Shown: in pieces, positions 33,951-49,200 of the stretch
Numbering within the stretch: position 1 is the stretch's first letter
How the letters are laid out: every line of letters begins with the position of its first letter
NCBI GenBank assembly: GCA_023374025.1
Contig: SIJG01000189.1
Span: forward strand, 102,240-166,239
Direction of reading: 5' to 3'
Length of the DNA stretch: 64,000 nt
Origin: Heterodera schachtii
Lineage: Eukaryota > Nematoda > Chromadorea > Rhabditida > Heteroderidae
Translations under genes and position numbers: made by a program
Notes under the pieces: model-generated
What the model was told of the DNA's origin: nothing
What the model saw: only the letters and a program-made list of their open reading frames with translations
The model's database searches: none

Positions 33951-35488
33951 ATGGGACTCCCTTTATTCCTTCTGTTGATTGGAACAATCATTGCTTATTG
34001 CAATGGTGATCCAAAGATGAAATCTGTTGAAGAGAAAAGTGTGCCGCCGGCCGCCTTTTGGCCTTACATTTTGCATCCAAAAACACCGCAGCATAAATCA
34101 GAGTGGGTTTTTAAATACATATGCCATTTTGAGTTTTGACACCAAATATTTGTATGTGTCAGGGATGGCATTCCGAGGCCCCAAAATTTTTTGGAAATCG
34201 GAATTCCGAGGGGTCAAAAATTCACGGAAGTCGAAATCGGAATTCCATGCCATCCCTGATATGTGTTATTAACGATTATAATAAGACTAAATTTTCAAAA
34301 TTTTTCGACGCCGCTAATGGCCCTAATTAAGAGAGAGGGAGGATTACTACGATGCCGTACGAGCAGAAGAGGAGGAGGCGGAGAAAGCAACATTGACAAG
34401 CAGTACAGCAGCAAACAAAGGCAAAGAAAAGCAACAAGGAGAGCAGGAGGAAGAAGAAGCGCGACAACTACAGCAAATGATGGCACTTCTGTTGGCCAAC
34501 ATGGACCCGGTGCCAATGTTTACCGCCAGCAGCGAAAAGCCAAAAACGATAGCACAAACGATGGCACCGACAAAGCACAAAGTGCCAACGAAGGCAGCAA
34601 CCGCGTTGACAATGTTTAAAGTGAACGGGGAAACGTACGACGACGAGCGGACGGAAGCGGGCAAAGACGACGAAGAAACTGACGATGATGACGACGAAGA
34701 AGTGCTTGGAACCCACAAAATGGTTGACACGGAATTGAAGAAGCACAACTTGGTTGTGCTGCCGGACGGGTCGGACTCTGCCGATGTCCGAGAGGCGGAT
34801 GCTGAGGTGGGCTCTCGAGAATGGCGGCAATTTGGGAGGGTGGAAGTGGGGATTTGATAGTGGACGTAAGGAGGGCGGTAACAGATATACTGTATAATAA
34901 ATATACCGTAATGCCCGAGACAAAAATTGAGTAAGATTATTTCAATTAACTAAAGAATCATTGGTAAAATACAAAAAGTGCATAAAATTTCATTGTTTAT
35001 TCAGTGAAAACACACAAATTTTTCTTCCAACTTTTTCAAAAAATTTCGGAAACAAATCCAAATAAATAGGTTTGGATTTCAAACAATTTTAAGAACACAT
35101 TGGAAATTTTACCCAAATTCTTAAAATAAACAATACTGTAATCAGACTACTGTAAGTCTTTTTCTGTATCAATCCAACGCTTATGATTTCAAATGATACT
35201 ATAGCGTATATTGTTTTAAAATAAATTCCGATTCGCTGACGCATTTCTGCTGACTTTTAAATTGTTTTTTTTCATGTACAGGCGGACGGAGTCGAACAAA
35301 TGCCTTCAAAAGGGACGGTGGACGGACAAACGCACTTTTTGGTTGACGGAGAAACCGGCGGAGAAGGGCCAAAAATGATGGCACCCAAAGTTGTGCAACC
35401 CGTTGACGGGGAAGCAATCGCTAAACGCAAGGGCGCAACGCAATTTCCGAAGCCGCCCGAGGCGGAGATTGTCCGAATGGAGCAATAA
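33951..35488 (+). CDS. Predicted secreted acidic protein, unknown function
   Basis: Three exons: 33951-34106, 34336-34806, 35282-35488 (TAA), about 277 residues. Other donor/acceptor choices at 34102 and 34332 also keep the frame. It begins MGLPLFLLLIGTIIAYCNG, a clear signal peptide with likely cleavage near residue 19. The middle is Glu/Asp/Gln-rich (EEEEAEKATL, QQGEQEEEEARQLQQ, DDEETDDDDDEEV) with a hydrophobic MMALLLANM patch. The end is Gly/Pro/Lys-rich (THFLVDGETGGEGPK). There are no Cys clusters or known domain. Intron 1 contains a MITE. It is likely secreted or luminal; in a parasitic nematode a secreted effector would be one idea, not shown here. Confidence 0.7.
34160..34258. mobile_element. 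hAT-like MITE, CAGGGATGGCA ends (intron 1)
   Basis: 99 bp, ends CAGGGATGGCA and TGCCATCCCTG. Target duplication of 8 bp with one mismatch: GTATGTGT (34152-34159) against ATATGTGT (34259-34266). The interior repeats GGAATTCCGAGG and GGAAATCGGAATTCC. Same family as 38949-39067. Confidence 0.9.
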
Positions 35489-35703
35489 AATGCTGCGAAG
35501 TCTAATCCACCTATTTACAAAATTATGCCAAACCCATTAAATAAAGCATTATCATATTTTCATTCTCAAATTAAAAAAAATCGACGGCTACGTGATCAAT
35601 CAGCAGATGTAGTGACTGACAGTGAGTGCCATCGTTTGGAAAGGCGCAACCCTTTTATTTTTCTTCGAGCCAAACAATTGTTTGCCATTTCCTATTTTAT
35701 TAC

Positions 35704-35987
35704 TAGAGACCGCATTTTGAGGCATATGCCTTTTTTTTCTGCGCATTACTTTCGATATATTAAGCATAAATAACGCATTTTCCACTTGGTTGGAGGCTTC
35801 TACGTTGACTTTTATTATGCCTTTTTTTACGTGTTTTGCTCCCTAAAAACCTTAGAAATAATTTTTTAATGCCTTTTTTCATGCCTTTTTCGGGATTTTC
35901 GTGCCTTTTCATGCCTTTTTTTCAATTTTTTGGTGCCTATTTTATTGCCTTTTTCGCGATTTTTGGTGCCTTTTTTTGCGGTCTCTA
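35704..35987. mobile_element. hAT-like element, TAGAGACCGC ends
   Basis: 284 bp with perfect 10-bp inverted ends (TAGAGACCGC and GCGGTCTCTA) and a perfect 8-bp duplication TTTATTAC (35696-35703 and 35988-35995). The interior consists of repeated TGCCTTTTT words. Related ends occur at 47913 and 59078. Confidence 0.92.
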
Positions 35988-36176
35988 TTTATTACTGCAA
36001 TGTTTTGATTGAAATGTGTTCATCAAAATCAATCAAAATTTAAGCGATCAATAAAAGATTTTTGTAAAAAAATGTACAAAAAAATGGTTAATTTAGGCAA
36101 AATTATTAATTTTCAAATTATATGGGAAAAATTTTTAAGGATCAAAGAGCAAAAAATTAAAATTCTTCCGATTTCG

Positions 36177-36312
36177 GGTACCTCCCTTTCGTTCCAAAAT
36201 GCGCATTAAGCGAACGGCCGACAATTGGTCCCATTGGAGGCGGATAGATTTATTGTTTTTGATCCGTGGAATTTGCACAATCCGAGTGCTCATTCCCTTC
36301 TGTGATACCATG
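36177..36312 (-). pseudogene. Golgin exon fragment (copy of 5296-5426), inverted
   Basis: The minus strand reads close to the golgin exon at 5296-5426 (GNEHSDCANPTDQQ and LSADRLKRILER in the source). Substitutions and indels break the frame. It is a dispersed fragment without neighbouring golgin introns. Confidence 0.8.
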
Positions 36313-36648
36313 GACATTTTGCCCCAGTTGGCGACGTTATTGCGTTGGCATCATTTTTTTTGCATAATGTCCAACATTGCGTCGTGCAACTCAGTCAAAA
36401 TGGCCTATACTCCATGATTGCCTCGAAGTTTTTGATTTGTTTAAATACCGATGAAAATTTTACCGATACCAAAAAGCAAATAGTAAATTATAGATTTATT
36501 CTACCAATAATTCATAGTAAGGATACGATGACAAAGGACTGTTAAGAGGTTTTTAACACATGCAATGCTGATGAGTGAATGAATTTGAAAAATGAATAAG
36601 AGGTTTAATTCAAACCAAAGCAACAAAAAACAAAGTGAAGAAAATTTA

Positions 36649-37018
36649 TTGGAGATTCTTATGATCGGGCAAATTATGATGTGCCAGTGGGAAGGGCCCT
36701 CCATCTCGTCTTCATCTCCTGCTCCGCCGTTCTGCGGCCCTCGCCAACATTTTGCTGCGCCCCTCCGCCTCCAATTTGCTGCGCCCCAACGCCACCAATT
36801 TGCTGCGCCCCTCCGCTTCCAATTTGCTGCGCCCCACCGCCTCCAATTTGCTGCGCCCCTCAGCCTCCAATTTGCTTCGCCCCAAGGTCCACATTTTGCT
36901 GCCCTCCTTCGCAGAAAAGCCGAATACTTTTTTCACCCGGCGGCAACCCCGGCACATGCCTTGTTGATTTTGTGTGCTTTCACCACCACCTCCGTCACTC
37001 TGTTGATGGGCAACATTA
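36649..37018 (-). pseudogene. Chimeric fragment: golgin exon joined to the Gly-repeat family
   Basis: The minus strand from 37018 starts with a piece of the golgin exon at 3440-3530 (NVAHQQSDGG, STQNQQGMCRGCRR). It then passes into a block that also occurs in the 38.4-kb copy (AKEGSK), followed by about five units of 24 bp. In one frame the unit reads AQQIGGGG. The tail (GPFPLAHHNLPDHKNLQ, stop) belongs to the small Gly-rich family but is out of frame with the acidic GDEDEMEG block. AATAAA overlaps the stop. It is a mosaic and probably non-functional. Confidence 0.7.
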
Positions 37019-37860
37019 AATGATCTTCCTGATGTGATACCATCAGGAGTTAATATTAAATTATATGCTGATGATGTTAAAATATATATATGTTATAAAA
37101 TAAGATCTGAAATTGAAATTATGCATAAAACCTTGCATAATTTATTTGAATGGGCAAATAAATGGCAAATAAAAGTTTCAACTCAAAAAACTTTTGTACT
37201 TTATTTGGGTTCAAAAAACCCAAAAGAAACATATAAATTTGATGAGAATATAATAAATGCTGTGGATACAATTAGAGACTTAGGGGTAAATATCGATAAT
37301 AAATTACTCTTTTCTGATCACATTTTACAAATAACAAGGAATGCATATTTACGTATGCGATCCTTGTTTAGAATAATAAAATCAAAATCTTCAAAAATCT
37401 GGATTATTTTATACAAAACTTACATTAGGCCTTTATTGGAATATGCTCCTGAGGTTTGGAATCCGTCTCTTCAAAAAAATATACAAAAAATTGAGAAGTG
37501 TCAAAAATATTTCACCAAAAGGGTTTTTTTTAAATGCAGCCTTCCACCAATTCCATACCAACAAAGATTAGAATACCTACAACTGCCAACACTTGAGAAT
37601 AGGCGAAAGCTGTTCGATCTGTTCATGGCACATAAAATAATCTATGGCCGAACAGATCTAGATTTATTTAAAATTTTTAAGCCATCTGGTCGCTTTAACT
37701 CCCCCTCTTATAGACTTAACACAAAATATAAACTAGGCAAAAAATATATTCCATTTGCGGGAAGGGCAACCAAACTGTGGAATCAATTAGATAAAGAACT
37801 TGCAAAAATCAATTCATTAAATCAATTTAAAACAAAAATCAAAAATTCTTTAGAGTAATT
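37019..37860 (+). mobile_element. 5'-truncated non-LTR retrotransposon (LINE) reverse transcriptase
   Basis: The frame enters at NDLPDVIPSG and continues KLYADDVKIY, the YADD catalytic box of reverse transcriptase, then LFEWANKWQIKVS, RDLGVNIDNKL, YKTYIRPLLEYAPEVW and a basic C-terminus ending at 37858. This is the C-terminal part of a Jockey/CR1-like RT. The polymerase N-terminus and endonuclease are missing, which is normal for 5' truncation during insertion. The upstream breakpoint falls inside the golgin-derived fragment. The 3' end is not clear. Confidence 0.9.
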
Positions 37861-38402
37861 AGAAGCCGAATTACTGAAAAAAATATGTTTTCTTAAATAA
37901 ATAGTTACATAAGCGATTCGATAGTTTTGATAAATTTGAACCGCTTTGACTTATATTTATTTTAATTGTGTGACTTGTGATCTCTCTTTAAATATTTATT
38001 CATTTTTTTATTTTTTCCGAATTACTTTAGGACAATTTATATGTTGTCCACAAAGTAAGCGGATTTTCCCTTTTGTGGACCTTTTCTTTATTGAATAAAT
38101 AATAATAAAAAATAATTGCATCGGCACACTTTTCAAATTCCGTTGTGCTGTTGGCCGCTTGCTGGTCAGTTGTTTTTTGTGTCGATTGACTCGCAAAGGT
38201 GCCCAGGAAGTGATCACGTTCAGCGACCTATGAGAATCAAGTCAAATTTTTAATTGGTTCTAATAACAACGCATATTAAGGATATGATGACTAAGGACAG
38301 CTGAGATTTTGACACCTGCAATACTGATGAGTGAATGAATTTTAAAAATGAAAAAGTTTTTAATCCAATAAAATGCAACAAAAACAAAAACAAATGAAGA
38401 AC

Positions 38403-38740
38403 ATTTATTGCACATTTTGATGATCGGGCAAATTGTGGTACACCGGTGGGCATGGACCCTCCTGTTCATCTCCTGCTCCGCCGTTCTGCGGCCCTCGCCA
38501 ACATTTTTCTGCGCCCCAACGCCTCCAATTTGCTGCGCCTCTCCGCCTCCAATTTGCTGCGCCCCTCCGCCTCCAATTTGCTGCGCCCCTCCGCCTCCAA
38601 TTTGCTGCGCCCCAACGTCCACATTTGCTGCCCTCCTTCGCCGGCAGCAATCTGTCCTCCACCTCCTGGTCCGCCGGTCCCCCAGCACCACCAAAAGGCC
38701 CGGCGACAACTGAACCCCGATTTCGTCACCCTCTATGTCC
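38403..38740 (-). pseudogene. Small Gly-repeat family member, uncertain coding status
   Basis: The minus strand carries FWWCWGTGGPGGGG (compare AWWLWTRHDGGG in the intact gene), then five to six 24-bp units that read AQQIGGGG in a second frame, then GAGDEQEGPCPPVYHNLPDH and QNVQ with stop at 38405 in a third frame. AATAAA overlaps the stop. The hydrophobic N-terminus of the intact member is not seen. Frame changes between blocks suggest decay, though the blocks themselves are well preserved. The 3' flank (38270-38400) is duplicated at 36545-36650. Confidence 0.6.
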
Positions 38741-38948
38741 AACGACTTTGAGGTGTCGGCGGAAGTTCCAGCAGAGAACTTCGAAATCCAATGATGAATT
38801 AAAATTCAATTTGGTTACTTTCGTCATTCGAAATAAAAAAAAATTGAAAATGCTTAAGAAATGACAAGGAAACAAAAAATTTTCTTAAAAGGGGGGCAAA
38901 CTGAACTATCACCCAAATTTGTCAGTGATTAAACCGTGCCATCCATAT

Positions 38949-39067
38949 CAGGGATGGCATTCCGAGACCCAAAAAATTTTCGGAAATCGGAATTCCGGGG
39001 GTCAAAAAATTTTCGGAAATCGGAATTCCGACCCCAAAATGGAAATCGGAATTCATTGCCATCCCTG
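38949..39067. mobile_element. hAT-like MITE, CAGGGATGGCA ends
   Basis: 119 bp with ends CAGGGATGGCA and TGCCATCCCTG, flanked by ATCCATAT (38941-38948) and ATCAATAT (39068-39075), an 8-bp duplication with one mismatch. The interior matches the element at 34160-34258. Confidence 0.9.
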
Positions 39068-39164
39068 ATCAATATGTTGAGTTAAAGCACAGGTCAACAG
39101 AAATAGAATTATCAAAACATAGCCGGTGGAAATGTTTAAAGGATTGTTTAATGAAAAAATCACT

Positions 39165-39453
39165 AGACGCATAAAAATTGATTGGACGCGTAAAAAAGTG
39201 ATTGGATATACTTAAAAATTGATTGGACGCATAAAAAAGTGATTGGATACTTAAAAATTGATTGGACGCATAAAAAAGTGATTGGATACTTAAAAATTGA
39301 TTGGACGCATAAAAAAGTGATTGGATACTTAAAAATTGATTGGACGCATAAAAAAGTGATTGGATACTTAAAAATTGATTGGACGCGTAAAAAAATGATT
39401 GGATACTTAAAAATTGATTGGACGCATAAAAGTGATTGGATACTTAAAAATTG
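39165..39453. repeat. 39-bp tandem repeat, interrupted by a transposon
   Basis: About seven units of 39 bp (TTGATTGGACGCATAAAAAAG plus TGATTGGATACTTAAAAA). The period is a multiple of three, so the array reads IGYLKIDWTHKKV in one frame, but there is no gene context. The array resumes at 40452-40515 beyond the inserted element. Confidence 0.95.
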
Positions 39454-40451
39454 GGTAATACTACCGATGGTAGGACCCCTTTTTTGAAAAAAAAAAATTT
39501 ACATTTTAAAAGTCACTGAAAATATGTTTCTAAGGGATTTCGGGGTCGCTGAACACGAATATGATATTCACTTTGACCAATTTCGAATCCCGGACCCGAA
39601 TTCGAACAAAAAGTCGAAAACCTAAAATTTTCAAAATTCTCAATTTCGTTAGAATATGCTTAAAATAACCCATTTTACTGTTACAATAATTTTTGACTAA
39701 ATTTTGCATGTTTTAATCATTTTGGAACAAAATTGGGTACTAGTGCAGTTGGTACGCCACAAAAATTTTTTTTTATTTAAGTCGTCTAAAAAATGTTTCC
39801 AGGGTTTTCGAGGGCGCTGATTATGATTCCGACGTCCATTTCGACTAATTCAGAGTCCTGGACTCAAATTCGAACAGTTGGTCGAAGTCAAAAATTCTCA
39901 AAACTTTTCACCAAATAAATGTGACCAACAATATGTCAAATATAGAGAAATTAATTTCGCATGGACAAGAATTTTTCTACGTTGATATGATTAAGTTATT
40001 CCACTGAAATTGACCAATTAAATAATTTCACTGCTTTAAAACTTCATGAAAAACCCGCATTATTGAATGACGGTGGTAAAAAGTTTTTTGAGAATTTTTG
40101 ACTTTTCGACCAAATGTTCGAATTTGAGTCCGGGACTCTGAATTGGTCAAAATGAAGGTCGGATTCGTAATCAGCGCCCTCGAAAACCCTGGAAATATTT
40201 TTATACGATTTCAATAAAATAATTTTTTTTTTGTGGCGTACCAACTGCACTAGTACCCAAAATTGAGAATTTTGAAAATTTTAGATTTTCGACTTTTTGT
40301 TCGAATTCGGGTCCGGGATTCGAAATTGGTCAAAATGAATATCAGATTCGTGTTCAGCGACCCCGAAAACCCTTAGAAACATATTTTCAGTGACTTTTAA
40401 AAAGTTAAATATTTTTTTAAAAAAAGGGGTCCTACCATCGGTAGTATTACC
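39454..40451. mobile_element. Transposon with GGTAATACTACCG ends inside the tandem array
   Basis: 998 bp, inverted termini of about 300 bp starting GGTAATACTACCGATGGTAG, with a perfect 8-bp duplication AAAAATTG (39446-39453 and 40452-40459). Removing it restores one continuous 39-bp array. The arms include the TTCGGGGTCGCTGAACACGA repeat found elsewhere. The termini begin GGTAAT, like the introner-like element in the golgin gene. Non-autonomous. Confidence 0.92.
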
Positions 40452-40909
40452 AAAAATTGATTGGACGCGTAAAAAAGTGATTGGATACTTAAAAATTGAT
40501 TGGACGAATAAAGTGACCTTGAGCCTTTTGAAAAAATATATTTTTGCCTCTTTTGGCGTTATGCCCAAAATTTATTAAAAATGCAATAAAAAACGAAAAA
40601 TGCACCCCTAAGAATTGTCGGGGGCTTAGCGGGCTTTTACCGGTCCATCCTGGTCCAGGTTAATTTTCTGATTTGTGAGACCGGTACCGTTCATTTCCAA
40701 TCTCTAACGTCGCACGAAAATTTAAACACGGAACTGAATCGTTCCCATAATTTTTCGTTAATTGAATTTTTAAATTTTCGTGATCTCTTCAAGGAAAATG
40801 ATTTTTTTTAACCCATACGAAATTTTTCATAATTTTTTATCTTTTAAATCCGCATTTCTTAATATTCTCCAAATCTTTTTCCAGCCTTGCTAATTAAAAA
40901 GGAGTCGCG

Positions 40910-45607
<4,698 letters not shown>

Positions 45608-45834
45608 TTAGGATTTATTTGACCGACTGACGACGTGTAGAAAGAAAGAGAAAGAGAGATGTAGAAATTCGTAAATTTGTAAGATAAAAAAGCAATTATT
45701 CGATCATTAGCATTAATGATCACCGGTATTTCCTAGTGCAAATGAATGTAACAACCAATCAATCCATACGGCATACATATGTATAAAACGGTGGACACGC
45801 TCAATTATTTCTATTATTATTATTAGCAACTGAA

Positions 45835-45840
45835 AATAAA
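45835..45840 (+). terminator. Polyadenylation signal of sucg-1
   Basis: AATAAA 228 bp after the TGA, in AT-rich sequence. No closer canonical signal is seen on the plus strand. Confidence 0.5.
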
Positions 45841-46252
45841 ACTCAAAAAATGCTCATGAGAGCTATTCAGATTTCGGGATTTTAATAATTTGTATGTGCT
45901 TGAAAATAATTCTGCTTCTCCCGTCATAAAAAAAATATGAAAAAACCTCTCCATTTTTCGGGAAATCGGTTTAAAAAATATCGTAAATGCCCTTAATTAC
46001 CTTTTAAACACCGAATAGAAAAAAATGGATCGTAACACTTTATTATAAATAAAAAAACTCATTATTGTTAATTAATTAAAATTAAAGTATCAAATATTTA
46101 ATAACATTGAATTGTACAAAAACATAGGCTCTTTTATGGTTGTTATTTTCTTCATAGTTTTGGGTCAATTCCCCTGTAAAAAACCAAAATTATTAGTAAC
46201 AATTTCGGTTTTTTCATTGACTCAATAAAATATTTTTTAATTTTTTGAGTGT

Positions 46253-46258
46253 TTTATT
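46253..46258 (-). terminator. Polyadenylation signal of the large minus-strand gene
   Basis: AATAAA on the minus strand, 11 bp beyond the TAG at 46269. It fixes the 3' end of the transcript. Confidence 0.7.
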
Positions 46259-46268
46259 GCGCTTTTGC

Positions 46269-49200
46269 CTACCATTTCTGCAAATCTTTGCGCTCGGCGA
46301 TTTCCGATTTTAGCCAAACATTTTGAAAAAGTCCGTTTTGAAAGTCACTTTTAACCCTTTCGTCAAACTTCTTTTTCAAATTGGCTTTCATTTTGCTTTT
46401 AAATGAATTATTCGGCCTTTTTGGCTCCAATTCAATGCCCACAAGCCATAGCCTCGTACAAAGTGCGTTTCTGCTGTCATTGCTTAAAAAGTTAAAATTA
46501 TTCCAACAAAAAAGAATTTCATACAAAATATTTGAGAAAATGTGCAAAAATATCATTGAAAATTAATCAATTTCAAAAGTTTCGCATTATCGGCACCATC
46601 GAATGGCCTTTCTCCCTAATAATTTATTCAGAATTGAACTCAAATGTCCTCTTAAATTTGACATTTTTGGTAAAACACCTATTAAGGAGTCCTAATTTTA
46701 GGGTCGGATTGGGCCGTGCTCTTTTCACAGGTGCTAGGTCGATCCAAAAAAAAACTCAGTGTGGGCGTTCCAAAAAAAACTCAGTGATTGATTGGTCATT
46801 TTCAGGAAGCCGATCGCACCATTTTCGGGGTACCAAAAGTGCCTGATCCGGAACCCGGACCGGCCCGGTTAAGAACAATTTTTTGTTCATTTTTTCAAGG
46901 GCTATCTCCCAGACTGGGTCCGGTTCTTGATCCATTCACTTGGAGCCCGTCATGGGTCGGGCACATCTGCCGGAGGACACTCAGCCTCGCCGCCGACCCT
47001 GGCGATGTCCAACCCAAACTAAGCGTGCCGGTACCAGCGGCTTTTTTGTACAGCAAGAACCGGACCCAGTCTGGGAGATAGCCCTTGAAAAACTGAACAA
47101 AAAATTGTTCTTAACCGGGCCGGTCCGGGTTCCGGATCAGGCACTTTTGGTGCCCCGAAAATGGTGCGATCGGCTTCCTGAAAATGACCAATCAATCACT
47201 GAGTTTTTTTTGGATCGACTCACCACGTTTTCACCTAAACCCAATTTTTGAAAATAGTTACGAAAGGAATTATTCAATTTAAAAAAAACATTTATTGAAC
47301 TGCGTCATCGCTTTTCGATGATTTTTTGCGGGTTTCACATCATTGCTGATTGGTTTTAAAATTTTAACGAAGTGATAATAAAGGATTTGCTAAAAAATAC
47401 CGATGGTTGGGCCTTTTTCTCTTTTCATAAAAACTTAATAAAACGTTTTATTTCAATTGCCATTCATTTCTCTGTTTAATATGGATTGAAAAATATTTAT
47501 GTATTTGAAATTACTTAAAAATGATTTTCACCCTTTTTTGGCGGAACATTCGTCGCTGGACGGACTGATCACTTTTGGGAACACATGGCAAAAGCGTACC
47601 CAAAGTGCCAACGGTTTCTCCACAAATTCGAGCAGTTCATAGCGCAGACGATTGCCAACAAAGTCGTGGAATTTGTCCACGTTATGAGTTGGGCCTTTGC
47701 ATTCGACCACAATGAAATGGTCGTACTAAATTTGCGTTAATTTTTATTTTTAATATATTTTTTAAATTTACTTTTTCACTGAATTTATTCTCATAGATTG
47801 GCTCAAAAATTGCTTCTTTCTGTTGCCGTTGGTCCGTCCCATTCCTCCGCATTTTGTCCCATGCTTAATTTTGGGCCCATTTATTTAATTACTTCTTTAA
47901 TTGATCGATGAAATAGAGACCGGATTTTTATATTTATTTTTGCGTTATGACGAGAGATGCCCAAAAATAGCATTTTCTCCGAACAATTTTTGATTTAGAG
48001 CACTTATTTATGGGTTTGACACATATTTTGCATATAATTTGGCTATTTGAGAAAATCTGTAATAAAAATAGAAGAAAATTGAAAAATACACCCCTAAAAA
48101 CCAACTTTCTTCTCCTTTCTTACAGCATTTTCAAATTTTTTTTAAAAATTTATTGCGATTTTTAACACATATTTTGGCATTTTTTTCGTTTTTAGCACAT
48201 ATTTTAGCAATTTTTGGCACATATTAAATTACATATTTCGGGTGTTTTTAGCACACAAAAATCCTGTCTCTATAGATGATTAATTCATCAACTAATTAAT
48301 TTATTATTAGTTAATTAATTAATTAATTTTAAATGTTTTTCCATTATTATTATTCGATTGCTTTGCCTTTGTCCAGCTCATTTTGCACCACTTTTGCGCT
48401 TGAAACATTCACTTTTTCCGCAACATTTCGTTCCGGGAATGTCGGCGTGATCAGTGCCATTGCCAATTCCTTCCGAATGCCTTTGATTTTTTCCTTTCGC
48501 ATTATTTTCGGCAGATTTTCCCATGCCAATTTTCGGCGCCACAGCCATTCTTTGCCCGGCGCCCAGCTCAAAAATTCGCCAACAATTTTGTCGGGGGCGA
48601 TTTGCGTCAGTTGGATGGCCATGGGCCATTTCCTGGCAAAAACAAAAAAACAATGGGCCAAAAATTATATATAAATAAAGGGTGACTTCATTTATCCCCC
48701 GAAAATTTTCCTACTAAGAAATTTCCTAATATTTTTTTTTTGGAAAATTTCTGTTTGAAATCGGAGGGGGGGGGGGGGAAACGACCTGCTCCCATAAATA
48801 AATAACATAAAGCATTCATTGACTGCTTCGATTTTGTTCAGCGAGTTTTACCCGAGAAAAGGCGACTTTTTTTTTGAATTTTTCTCGAGTCGTAAAATGA
48901 TTAATTTAATTTTATGTAATTAATTTATATTATTTTATTTTACCATTTTGAATAAATGAGAAAGAATTTGTCGACAAGAAAAGACACTGACGAGTCGGGA
49001 AACAGAAGAAACACTTTGGCCAACATTATCAAAAGCATTTCGTCATTCAAATAGCCCAAATTTTCGCAGTAAATGAAATTATCTGAAAATTTATTTGTTT
49101 TCATTTTGAATTCTTTTTGCATTTTTTGGGAGAAATTTTGCCAATTTGGCCAAAATTCTCTCAAAAACTAATTTATGCGTTTTTTTTGTTTTACTTTGTG

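Noticed and set aside
36592..37023. Plus-strand ORFs over the 24-bp repeats (QFAAP or ICCAPP repeats)
   Set aside because: The minus strand has the family tail, stop and AATAAA. The plus-strand frames are shadows of the repeat.
39165..39453. CRISPR-like array
   Set aside because: The units are contiguous tandem repeats without unique spacers, in a eukaryotic context.
39239..39487. Open frame of IGYLKIDWTHKKV repeats as a repeat protein gene
   Set aside because: The 39-bp period keeps any frame open. There is no start, splice or polyadenylation context, and the array is split by a transposon.
46738..47219. Plus-strand ORFs (97-104 codons) inside the palindromic element
   Set aside because: They are mirrored by the inverted arm and have no transposase features; they come from GC-rich repeat words.
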